DNA of 64,000 nt from Parus major (lineage: Eukaryota > Chordata > Aves > Passeriformes > Paridae), in contig NC_031773.1 in assembly GCF_001522545.3 (NCBI RefSeq), positions 21,764,460-21,828,459 of the forward strand, given 5' to 3'. Position 1 is the stretch's first letter. Every line of letters starts with the position of its first letter. The position numbers and the translations under genes are program-made. This document shows positions 1-11,700 of the stretch, in pieces. The notes under the pieces were generated by a model, which made no database searches, was not told the origin of the DNA, and saw only the letters and a program-made list of their open reading frames with translations.

Positions 1-1137
1 CTTGGAGCTTTTTATGATTGGAGCTTCCTTTAAAATGCATTCAAAATGCAATGGTATATAAATTTCTCTCTTCCATCTTCTCCCAAGCATTAATGTACAG
101 TGTATTTTTGCCAAAAAGAAACAATTGGAATTGTCTAATCTTGAATAACTGTGCAGAACTCAGTAAGTGCATAAAATGATGGTTGCAGGGCTCTGAACAA
201 CTGCAAAGAAAGTGACAATATTTTTCTGCTGTAAATTGTCACTGCTTCTGGAACTAGATTTCAACTCTTCATCAAAGAACTTTCTCTTGAGTTTCCTTCC
301 AGCCTAAGTGTTTTGCCTTTTCTGAAGTCTATTTTGATTAAACATCTGTGTGAGATATTGATAAAGTTGCACAATTCAAAGATACAACTATCTCAGTCCA
401 ATGGAAGCTGTTGTGGCCAGCAGGAGCTACCATTGCCTGCAGGGGTTTCTGCTACTCTCCACGAAACAGCACCTTCTTTTAAGCTTATATTCATCAGCCT
501 CAGAGAACAGAAATAAGTTCAGTGCCTAGGGAAACATTTATTTTAGAAAATGGTGTAAAGCCTCTATTGTATTGAATGAAGAAGGAATTTCAAACTTCAA
601 TAATGTGACATTGTTGCCTGAATATTCTTTTACAATGCAGTAGAAACCCCCTGTGAAATGCAAGGCTATATTTCATGGCTAAATATGGACTATACAGTAC
701 CCATGAAGTGCTTTTTTGTTGATTTTTCTTTTTTAGAGCAATATTCAGTTCAACATCTCGTCATTTTAGATTGAAAGAGATTAGCTTTGCAGTAGGAGGT
801 ATCAATGAAACACACATCCAGTGCTAGGTTAATCAGACCTCAAAGCCATTTTCTCCCAAGCAAGAACGGCATAAACACAGTCAGAGGAGATCTCTCATCC
901 TTGCTGTTGGCATTGTTCTGGGGAGCAGAGGAAAAAATGCTTGGCAGGATTGCCATTCATCACTTCATGTTCCTGTTTGAAACATACAATGACCTCACTG
1001 TTTTGCAAGGAGAAAATGTCAGTTATTAACTCAAGCAGTTGCTATTCAGGAAGAGATTATGGGGAATAGCAGCCAGTCTACTAATCTAACTTTTGTGAGC
1101 TATTTTCTACTGTCCATTTATTTTTCACTGACAAATG

Positions 1138-1293
1138 GTGCTGGTTTTTGGCTGTGGTAGAGTTAATTTTCTTCACAGTGGCTGGTGTGGGGCTGTGTTT
1201 TTATGCTTCCAGTTCTTTCCCTGTTCCTGCTGGTGGGGGACTGAGTGAGTAGCTGCATGGGGCTTGGATGCCAGATGGATTAAACCATGAAAT
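1138..1293 (+). mobile_element. Internally deleted avian ERV LTR remnant
   Basis: The left part (ctggtttttggctg, then agagttaattttcttcaca and gtggctggtgtggggctgtg) matches the start of a common avian ERVL-type LTR as I remember it. The right part (ctgagtgagtagctgcatgg ... ttaaaccatga) matches the end of the same LTR. The several hundred bases normally between them are missing, so this is a solo LTR with a large internal deletion. A possible 5-bp target duplication AAATG lies at 1133-1137 and 1294-1298, although the termini are degenerate. The element is antisense to KCND2. The family name is from memory and should be confirmed by a repeat-library search. Confidence 0.75.
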
Positions 1294-1676
1294 AAATGTA
1301 AAGCAGGCCTAGAAAAATGTGTTTTGTGGCATACAGTAGGAGACAGTTTCTATCTGAAAAGGTTGTGTCTGCAGCTATTATGAAAGCTCAGAGCAGGCAC
1401 AATGATTGGTGGGATCGAGCAGATCTATTACCCATGACTGCCACAGTGCTCAGGAGCACAGTCAGGAGCACTGTGTCCTGCCTGAGATACAGTCATCTCC
1501 CTCCTGCCATCCCAGAGAAAGAAGTAGAAAAGTTCTTGAGAAAAACAAGGTAGTGTGAAAGAGACATGAGAGGGGAACACACAGCTGGAATTAGTCTGTG
1601 GGACAAGGCATGCAGAAGAGTGGGTAGAACTAGTAGATAGGTAATGTACAGGATTTAGATTCCTGAAGTGGATTTC

Positions 1677-1702
1677 AGATCTATATTTTAGATCTATATT
1701 TT
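1677..1702. repeat. 13-bp tandem duplication
   Basis: The unit agatctatatttt occurs twice head to tail with no mismatch, followed by a partial third aga. It looks like a simple replication-slippage duplication. Confidence 0.85.
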
Positions 1703-3098
1703 AGACTTCTAGAGAGGTATGATATTCTTGTGATACACCTGTTATTTTAATAGCCATATTCCTCATCTGACAGCATTTTTCCAAGATGTGGCCATTGAAG
1801 GGTGGTGTATCTTTCACCTGGGCCTCTGAGTTTCTTGGCCATGTACCACTGTTTTTCCTGATTTTAAGATATTCTGAGAATGATACCACTGCACACATTT
1901 ATTTCACTGATTTTGTGTTTAAGGTGTTTTTTTGTTTTTTTTTGTTTTTTTTTTTTTTAAATGGAGAAATCAGTCAAAAAGGTGGCCAGAAAAGCACACA
2001 ACCATTTTGTATCTGACCGTGGTGCTGTTGTCAGTATGAAGCAGATGCATTCCCTGGTGTATGTATGCAGTGCCCAGCCATGGTCTGCCTGCACACTTCC
2101 CCCAGCAATGAACCTGCTCTCCTGAGACTCAGCACCTCTGAAGAGATGCCACAGGTCCACAAAAAGCCCAACCTCAGCCTTGGCAATCATGCAGCCTGTG
2201 TGGCACCCGAAGCATTCCAGCTGCCATCCGCAGAGGGGCGGAAGGTGGAGCATCTCAGCTCCCGGAGCAGGGCTGCAGGGACAATGGGTGTTCCCTGAGC
2301 TGCCTGGCACCTCGGAATTCAGAGAAGTGGGATACAACAAGGACATTGGCAGGGATGTGAGGATGAATGTGACTGTCCAGGCTTGGCTGCATCACTCCTG
2401 ATAAATACTTTTCTTCCCAGCCCCTGACATCGTCCATATGTGTCAGGAAGGTAAACAGACTTCTTTTAGATCTAGTGGATATTTTAGTGAGAGATGCAGT
2501 AAATCAAGGAAGCTGGAAAAACTGACTTTTATTTTCATTGTTTTACCTGATTGAGCTGTTTATCTGAAGCCTTTTAAGGAAAACAGAACTGAGGAGACAA
2601 GTTTCTCAACCATCAGATTCCCCCAGAGACTGAATCTGTGACTTTAAACCTGGATTAGTGAAGCAATCTGTTAGCAGACATGCTAGAAATCATTATTAAG
2701 TTTGAGGTTTTTTGTTGTTTGGTTGGTTGTTTTGGGTTTTTTATCTCGGAAGACTGTGGTAGAAGGAAAATCTGCCTGAAAAAATACAGAAGAATCTTCA
2801 GTGGATGAGACTGCAGCTACTGTCTAAAAACCCTAGATCTAGTCTAACAAGTGGGATGAATTACCAAAATAATACATCTATACATTCTGACAGAAAAGAT
2901 AAATGAACTGGTTTTGGTTTGTGTTGGGGATTTTTTCCTCACAAGAAATAAGACAGTGTTTGCATCTAGGACATGGGTTAGGCATGTAGCACATACATAC
3001 AGCGGTCCTCTTGCTAAGAAACACACACTATAATGACACACAGCATGTAGAAAATCATATTTTATCTATTGTTCAACAACATAAGGGGGAAAAAATTA

Positions 3099-3299
<201 letters not shown>

Positions 3300-6200
3300 A
3301 AGACAAAATTTCTTCTAATAATTTAATTTTGCAGTGAATTAATTGCACAATATTTTTTACTTCTCTTGCTGCACATAGATAATGCTTTTACACATATTCT
3401 CACATATACATCGTGCCCACTGTTGTGCAAAAATAATTTTAATTTAAAACAGATTTTGTGTCTCCTGTCTGTCAAACTGGGGGCAGGTAAATCACATGTT
3501 TTACCTGCTGTACTCTTCCCAGGGTACCTCTATTGCAATGGAGAGAGAATGACCTTGCAAAGAAAAAAAAATCAGTGTTGAAGTTCAGTCCTTACACTGT
3601 TTACTTGAAAGAACTCATCAATTTCATTGGCAAGATCTGAGAGAGACCACTTGGTAAATTAGATACTAAACTGAATAATCTGTTGTCTCAAGCTGATTTA
3701 GTACTTTCATTTAGCAGGGTGACACATTTTTGCAACAAGTTTCTCAGGAAATCATGGACTTTCTATCACTGTATTTTTTCAACTTGGCTGGACACAAGCA
3801 TGGCTGACCTAACTCCTTGTTGGCATGAGAAGCTGGAGTAGCTGAGTTCCAAATGTCCCTTCTATGGTCTAGGTGAAAGCAAACATGTAAAACACAAGCC
3901 ACAAGCAAGCAACCAAATTAAAACTGCAATCCTGGCAGTGCTCAGAATTACTAAAGCTACCACCTTTCCTTATGATATTGGATATGGTTTTGTCCAGCAA
4001 GTGAGAACAAAGTGTTACTGATGTATGTAAAGGCACTCCAGTGACAACTTATTAAGAGATTTTAGCTCTGCATTTTGCTATATTCTAAAGGGGACAAGTA
4101 TGTAATTATGTATTACGGAGTTTAATAAAAAGATTAATTACTTTCAAGTACCATTCAGTTTTTAACTTTATTGTATTTTAAGTTATTAATAAACATTGAT
4201 TTTAACTTGTGAGTTTAGTATGCTTGTGAAAAGAGAGATAACATACTCCCTATTACAAAGAATTTATAAACTCAACACAAGGAAAGCTAAGAAATAAAAT
4301 TGCAGGGGAACAGTGTTTAGAAAATAGTATCTAGAAAACAAAACCTGTCTGTTCAACAGGAACTGGAAAAATAACAGAGAAGAAGGGAGGTCTTCAAGTC
4401 AGTGTCCAAATAGTGTACCTAATCATGAGGAATGGATAAAAAGGTGAGTTTATGGGATGATGGAGAAACTATATGAAGTTAGAGGACACCTTCTAGCAAT
4501 GAGAGCTCAGGTCATGTCAAAAAAAAGGTGAAGATGAATGGTTTGCATTTTGTAAGATGTGAGGAAAGTGTTGGACATAAATATTCAAATAAGTTGTCAT
4601 CCAGGCAGATATAATATAGATGACCAAGGCTCAGACTCTTGACATAGATTATGTTGTGTTAAATAAATATTTGGTTGCCTTAATAAGCATATCCAAGTGT
4701 AAAATATTCACATGAATAATGTAATTGATACTTCTGCCAATATCCTCCCCCCCGCCCCACTTACTCAGAATTTGAATGCTATTAGTTTCTCATTTTGTGA
4801 CATGGCAGGATTGCATGAAAAATGCATAACTTAACAAAATCCATCTTTTACATGAATAATATAACTGGTCTTAATTAAAGATATCTAAAAACTGGAAAAA
4901 CACTAGAAAGAACTTCATGCTTTCCTTCACATCAACATTTGCAACCCATAACATAAGCATTTTTGGTGCTTATCTCTTCCTAAAGCCTGAGCTGACTATC
5001 AACTGTATGCATGACCAGCTGTTTTTCTTTGGGCAAGGAAGAGGATAAATGACCTTTCAAGGTCTCTTTGATAAATAGGATCCCCAACACCTTACTACCC
5101 CCTTTTTTCTCCAGGCAGAACAATAGAAAAGCAGTAGGCATAGGGCCAGGGTGGTGAGCTTTGTGGAGAAGACCTAGTATAAAATCACTGGTAAACGTCC
5201 TTGCTTTACACTATTCACTAGTTTTACTTCATTCTTACAGATACAAGTATTTCCATATATTGGACTGAACTGTGGAAACAGAAACCTGACACAAACAGAT
5301 TTCGAAATGCAGAATTTACACGTGCCCAGTACTAGATCTTTTAAATCAGATCTCCTAAATGAGATTTCTAAACCTATATGTAGATGACTTGAAATGCTAA
5401 ACTGCTGAACCTCCATAAGCTTCTATTGTCACTGATGGCAGGTGTGGGCAGAAGGAATTGCTGGCTCTAATTAATTTGGCTTGAAATTGCTCAGGGATAT
5501 AGTTCATCCTGTTGATAATGTGACACTATAATTATATGAATAAAGAGCAGACTGGAGCTTTAGGAGTTGTGACAGGAACCACAAGCTCATCTATCTTTAG
5601 CATTTCAGTATTTATGTGTGGACCTAACCAGCGACATAAGCAGATGCCTTTTCATAATATTTTAGTGTGACAGAATGAAATAAAGATATTTACGATTGTT
5701 TGACACAAGAAGGTATTTTGCAATCTTTTTCTTACCTTCTGTAAGAAGGACAAAATATCATGCATATAATGCTTACTTTAAAACAACTTGGTTTTGGTTG
5801 CTTTTCTTTTTAGCCTGCATCAATTGTAATACAGTGACATTTTCCAAAGGTAATGTTGCTTGCTTGTTATTTAGTGCTAGTAATACCTTTCACATCATTA
5901 ATAATTCTTACATAATTAGTTTTTCTCCTGTTGCTAACCACTGTGCTGGAGTTGTTTAAATAAAATTATGGTCAGAAAAAATTACTTCAAAGAAATAAAT
6001 CTTCCTACTTCTCACAGGGTGAGAAACATATTTGGGTACTTTTGTGACAAAACAGAGGTTTTGTTACATTTGCCCTGGTTAGCCTTGCTCTCCTCTGGGA
6101 CAGTGACACAGATTTTAGTCTAGCATAGTCATGATCAGAATTACTAATGAAGATCCTCCTCCTGAAATAAACATTACCTTTAGTTATACCTCATATATCA

Positions 6201-6977
6201 CTGAACACCACCAATGGAAATGGATGACATAAAATGAAGGGAAAATTCCTTCTGTAACCTCAACTGCAATTGTTTTATTATGTGGAAATTCTCAACTGAA
6301 AAAAAGAGTGTAAGTCCATTTTCAGATGGCAGGGAAGCTTTGAGGTGCTAGTATTTCAAAGTGGAAAATTTATACTTAATCTCTAAAACAAATTCTAAAA
6401 TATGATTTCTTCAGCCACAGAGATACAACAAATGTAGAATCTTATTAAGCAATTTTCACAGACTCCTTTTTCAAAAGGGAACTATTTAAAGGTTTTATCT
6501 AGTGCTACTCTGCTTGTCTCACTTTTCTTCAGGCTAGAACTGCAAACATATTCTCCTTTATTTGCTTTTTTCCCCCTAGTTGCAGTCATTTCATAGCTTT
6601 GTATATTGTCTGTTCTGCATATGTCTTTTATTGTAGCCAAAGCTCAAGTCAATCTTTGGGCATTTATGATTTGTACTGACAATCTAATTTTGTAATGTCA
6701 GAATTGTCATTCCAATATTTTATGTTCTGGATGAATGAAGAAAAAGAGGCTTCATACTGATCCCAGTTATCAATCAGGTGCATTCTACTTCAGTTGCCAA
6801 AAAGGGAAGGGAAAAGACTATGACAAACTAGGTGTGTCAATCAAGCTTTATCAAATCACAAGTCAGAAACAACATGATCACACTAATGCTTAGGTTTCAC
6901 TAGATCTACTCCAGACAGGCCAGGCGTGCTATTCCTTGCAGTCCCTGGATATCTCTTCACTAAGTGACACTGTACAG
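3300..6977. other. KCND2: Intron 1 block, nothing recognised
   Basis: AT-rich sequence with no identifiable exon, LTR or CR1 tail. Features are limited to short homopolymers, such as the C-run near 4747-4758, and TA-rich stretches near 4110-4200. The largest open frames are 80-90 codons and show no domain or codon pattern. Confidence 0.6.
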
Positions 6978-7291
6978 GGATGGATGGATGGATGGATGGA
7001 TGGATGGATGGATGGATGGATGGATGGATGGNNNNNNNNNNNNNNNNNNNNNNNNNNNNNNNNNNNNNNNNNNNNNNNNNNNNNNNNNNNNNNNNNNNNN
7101 NNNNNNNNNNNNNNNNNNNNNNNNNNNNNNNNNNNNNNNNNNNNNNNNNNNNNNNNNNNNNNNNNNNNNNNNNNNNNNNNNNNNNNNNNNNNNNNNNNNN
7201 NNNNNNNNNNNNNNNNNNNNNNNNNNNNNNNNNNNNNNNNNNNNNNNNNNNNNNNNNNNNNNNNNNNNNNNNNNNNNNNNNTGGATGGATT
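6978..7291. repeat. GGAT tetranucleotide microsatellite broken by a 250-N gap
   Basis: About 13 uninterrupted GGAT units run from 6978 to 7031. Exactly 250 N follow (7032-7281), and two more units close the tract before it degenerates into ttacagg. The repeat continues across the gap in the same phase and strand, so the missing bases are probably more of the same repeat that the assembler could not span. Long open frames translated across it (DGWM-type repeats) are artefacts. Confidence 0.95.
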
Positions 7292-7910
7292 TACAGGCAT
7301 GTATGTTTGTCTCAGTTGTTGGTACTCACCGGGTGACAGACCACTTTTGCATATTTGACTCCTTATTGCAAGACAGACAGGATGCCAGGGGATTCCTTAA
7401 TTTTGCAAATAGTGTATCTTTCAGAGTGTTGGTGTGAGTAACATGGGTGTGATATAGCACTTAGCATGACAGAATGGGGGGAGCTAAATGCAGCTCGAAT
7501 CACATACAGAAGATGTAGCTCTTGCAGGAGCTTGGGGAACACAAATGTATTTGGGGTTAATAATACCCAGGCAGTAATCACATTGTCATGTGAGATCTTA
7601 CCCAGGGATGTCCACCTGCCAACACACTACTGCTTTCTGATGAGTAGAATATATCTGGTGCTGCATACCCATAACTCAAGAAATCTCAGACAACACAGGC
7701 TGTATTTGTGGCATCATCACCCATCCATCTTATTCCTGAATCTAATGAAACCCAGTTTTTGATGGCTGTAAGCTGAAATATTTCATAAGTCAAAGGTCGA
7801 AATTTTAACTGAAATGAATCATACTTTTTGTCCATTTTCCCTTGATGTGAGAGAGAATGTATTTTCTCTAATAATCTCAACAAATGAGAAGGACAATGCT
7901 GCTTATTTAA

Positions 7911-7947
7911 CTCCTGTTTGTTTGTTTGTTTGTTTGAACACAGGAGT
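7911..7947. repeat. TTTG simple repeat inside an inverted repeat
   Basis: Five TTTG units are bracketed by CTCCTGT (7911-7917) and ACAGGAG (7940-7946). The outer A/T pair at 7910 and 7947 extends the stem to 8 bp. It is probably a coincidental hairpin around a simple repeat. Confidence 0.8.
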
Positions 7948-8084
7948 AAATTTTTTCCGAGTGAAAAATAAGTGTATTGTGGGTGTCAAAATAAATAATG
8001 ATAGAAATTGTAATTTAGCATATTTGTGTGTGTGTTACATCAGAAATTAACATTTTAAGTAGTTCACTTTGGGTCAAAACACCC

Positions 8085-8340
8085 CCAAGCGACCTCTGTA
8101 CCAAATCTGTAAAATTGGAGGACGTATATTGGAAGAATAAATCCAGCATTTGCATTTTTGCAAAGCCTAAATGCTCAAGGCTGAGCAGGACGGACGCAGT
8201 AAAGGTTAAAAAACCCTCACTACGATGGGGTTTTCCGACACTAGAGGGCGTAAACGCCATTAAAACCAAATGCAAATACAGAAACAATTTAAAATGCGTG
8301 TTACAGATACATATGCCCTCTTCCACCTCTTTCGAATTAA
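8085..8340. promoter_or_regulatory. Candidate regulatory element: CpG-retaining block with CTCF-like and octamer sites
   Basis: Ten CpG dinucleotides occur between 8090 and 8334, about as many as base composition predicts, while the neighbouring kilobases have almost none. The block holds two perfect octamer (POU/Oct) motifs in opposite orientation, ATTTGCAT at 8148-8155 and ATGCAAAT at 8270-8277. It also holds a CTCF-like core at 8239-8250, the inverted repeat GGCGT-AA-ACGCC at 8247-8258, and a hairpin with AAAACCC/GGGTTTT arms at 8210-8234. It shows no resemblance to CR1 or to the LTRs I know. CpG retention suggests constraint or germline hypomethylation, as in conserved enhancers or insulators. 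Both strands carry open frames of about 105 codons, but neither resembles a known protein. The function is inferred. Confidence 0.5.
8239..8250 (+). promoter_or_regulatory. CTCF-like core motif
   Basis: CACTAGAGGGCG matches the vertebrate CTCF core (CCANNAGRKGGC-type) at nearly every informative base. Only the extreme 5' C is missing. It sits in the CpG-retaining block and contains a CpG at 8249-8250 that could make binding methylation-sensitive. This is a motif match only, and actual occupancy is unknown. Confidence 0.5.
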
Positions 8341-8708
8341 TTTACATTATTTAAAGAATTATTACATTGATTGAGGTCTGTTGTCTGCTCCCATATTATT
8401 TGCTGTAAAGGAAATCTAGTAATATTTTTTGTTTTCAAACATGTGAAACATCAGAAAATAATGGAGTTGTAAAATAGATGCAAAGACATTAAAATTAACT
8501 TGTTAATACTTATTTTAAAAGCAAGGGAATTTATTCCCAAAGAACAATGGAAATAGTATGAGATCCATGGAAACTAAACAATCTTTTTAGAAGCCAGCAC
8601 AGCTCATATTTTTTCATGTGTGGGGGACAAATCATATTTCCCAGTAGATTTAGTGGGTCATCCAGGCAGAGCTCAAGATTTGTGCATGGGAGTTGATTAA
8701 AAGAACGG

Positions 8709-8728
8709 TGCCCTGCCTCTGCAGGGCA
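8709..8728. repeat. Short perfect hairpin
   Basis: TGCCCTGC (8709-8716) and GCAGGGCA (8721-8728) are perfect complements separated by CTCT. It marks the start of a moderately GC-rich stretch (about 8700-9000) that I cannot assign to a repeat family. Confidence 0.7.
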
Positions 8729-8729
8729 A

Positions 8730-11700
8730 GGACTATCCCCCTGGCCTCCAGCTGCTGCCTTGCTGTGCCAGGGTCAGTGCTTCACCCACCTGGCTGGGAT
8801 GATGATGCATCTGCTCTCTTGTCTCCTGTCTCAGCTAATGGCTCTTTCCTTTCCTCAGGAAAAGCCCCAGAGGCTGCTCTGGTGAGACTCTCAGAGAAGA
8901 TTATACAGCTGCTCACTGGCCCGTGAGTTTAGGCTGCCAGCCACCCACTCAGACACACATTTACATCCCAGTATAGGAGAGGAGGCAGGAAAAGCAATTC
9001 CCATCCTCTCTGGCACTACCAAACAATAATCATGGCCAATCTGACTTACTGTCCTGGTTTTGGCCATGTCTGAAAATAGCATAATGATTTTGGACAAGTA
9101 ATTTCTAATAGTGCAAAATATTTCTGGTTGTGTGAGGTGCAGAACAACATTACATAGACTACTTCAAATTTTATTCCAGCCCAGGAAGATTCTGCATGGA
9201 GTTGAAAATAATCTTCCTGGATGCTTTTACTGCTGTGCAGGGCCCTCTGCTGCAACAGCTCTCTCTTCTCCCTAGTCATGATGGACATGGTCCCCTCTGG
9301 GTCCACAAATGTTCCTTCAAGTGCTGGCCAGTATGATCATTCATGAATGATGAAAACCACATCTTCCTCTCAGAAGTGGTAGTGCTCCCTGGGTTTTCCA
9401 GCCTGCAGTGCAAGAGAATTAAAATAGTGCCCCTGCACCTTGCTGGGTTAGCAGCTCCTGATATACAGGATTTAAAATAATAGTCAGGGGATCTGAGGGG
9501 GAGGGGAGTTGGTTTTTTGGGTTTTATTTTGTTTGTATATGCACCAGGGGTTTCACTTAAACAGATTTGCACAGGTGGACTTTAGTACTTAGAGGCTGAA
9601 ACACAGGAACTTTTGTATGGAAAAGTTAAAAGACTTGGCCAAGGAAACACTCCCAGCTTCTTGCAATTCAGATCAAGTTTCATATAGCCAAATTTTTTCT
9701 GTTTTCCTTTACCACAAAATATTAAATTCAGAGAGGTAAAAGGTATCTTTTGTTGTCATTTCTCCCTCCTACCCGAGCAAATCATCACAGAAGTACAATG
9801 ACTGCTCCTTCCCTTCATCCTGCATGGGGATTTTTAAGCTATCAGAGGTACAGCTCAGCTGACTCCCAACAGCAATATTACAGTCACAGACATATTACTG
9901 AGATGGCATTCCTGTTTGTTTTTCCACCCAGACTTCAGAAGCAAAAATAAACATGTTTGTTTTTAGGAAAAACAAAATGTTTCTGAATGGATCCAACCCT
10001 TCATAAGGATAAGAAAAGCAACACAGCACCCAAACTGTTCTTGATATAAAACTTGCAAAGCTGCCTTTTCAAGTGTTTCCTAAATCATGATGGTTCTCAC
10101 AATACACTGGCCATCACCCACAAGCACAGGTGAGAATGTTCCTTTAGAGTTTGCAGGCAAAGGGAGCTTTGCACAACCCTGGAAGCAGAACCAGGATTCT
10201 GCGCAGAGTGCAGGTGCCCAAGCCATCTCCTGCCTGAAGGAGTGTGACAATCACTTCAGAAGGTCTCTGCAGAGGAAGCTAGTGCTTCCAAACCCCATAT
10301 TTGTTCAAAGTGATGTAGACATCATGTCCCATTATCAACTCAGAGCTGAGTCTTCCAGCAGTGGTTTTTGTGATAGAGATGCTCTCCTGAGAGATCTGCC
10401 ATGTTATTCGCTGGGATTTTTTGCTTAGTTTAGTGGATTGAGGACTGTATGTCAGCAATAAAATTAATCAGCTAGACTGCCACACACTCTGCAAAGGATG
10501 AGTGACTCCTTAAGCCCTGCCTTTGTGCCCTCATGGGCATGTGAATAAACCAATCTCCATTAGCTCCCTTCAGAACTAGAAGACTAGCTCTGGGACTAAG
10601 CACATGCATTGTAAGGGGGCAAATATCAGTTAACAACTTTAACTTTGAGATCACTTAAAAAAAGACCATTTGAAAAAACACAGAAACTAACCATTCTAAG
10701 AGTACAAAAAGAAATTCTATGCATAAAGCAATACTACAGACATGTCAAATTACATTTGACAATTGCTAAATGGGGCCCTTGTCTAAAGAGAATGCTGCAG
10801 ATTGTTATAAAGCTGTTCCCTAGAGCCTTCAAGCTGCTTGGTAACTAAATGCTGGTGAGTTGACACTAATTAGCCATTTATTTCAACATTGCATCCAACA
10901 ACAGATAATATAAATTGCTACTGGAAGTAATTTTAAGTGGAATTTCTAAATAAGCATTTCAACTGTGTTGCCTTAAGGATTCAGCCTGTACAGTTACAAT
11001 TTTGGAGCTAATTCTGTTTATAAAACACTACTGTATGGGAATGTGAAATGAGCCAGGTTTGAAAGAACGAGTCTCAGACGTTAAGTAAAAATTACTTAAT
11101 TTCTTAAAATGATCTTTACTCCTAAGAATATGATATCTGATTAACATTGAATTAATTTATTACTTTGTTGTATTTAGAATTCTAAGTGTTTAAGATACCA
11201 TGGTGTTGAACAGAGAATAAATGCTTGGCTAGATGCTATTTCATAAGATGGTTCAAAGGATTACCAGAAGAATATACTTTTCTGGTGTCAAATATGTATT
11301 TTCTGGGCCATGATGCAGACATGCAAATTTTTTCTATGTGAGGTTAAAAGTAACTAAGAGGGGAAAAAAAAGACAATTTGATCTTTGCTCCTGTATTTCT
11401 GGCTTACTTCACAAAGAAAACATATTCCAGGGTCTTTGCTTCTAAAAATCAATGACTTGTATTACTTAGTTAGGACCTAATTTTCTAACAGTTTTTTTTT
11501 TGTCAGAACATGAAACCACACACAAACACATATATAGGATGAACTGAGCAGCTCTTTCATAGTTTATAAATGAACAAAAAAATGCCAGCATTAGTTCAGA
11601 CTGAACCTTCACCTACCCTAATATTCAATCTCCAAAATTGAACCTGAAGCAGACAAACATACAGGGGAAAAGAATCTGCTAAATATACATGATAATATCA

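Noticed and set aside
6929..7437. Open frames of 118-157 codons across the N gap
   Set aside because: They consist of unknown residues plus GGAT microsatellite translation.
8015..8354. Overlapping 103- and 108-codon frames on opposite strands as coding
   Set aside because: Neither resembles a protein family. Openness on both strands is explained by composition, and the block looks regulatory if anything.
9047..9066. ctgtcctggttttggc as the start of an avian LTR
   Set aside because: The match stops after about 16 bases and the following sequence does not continue as any LTR I know.
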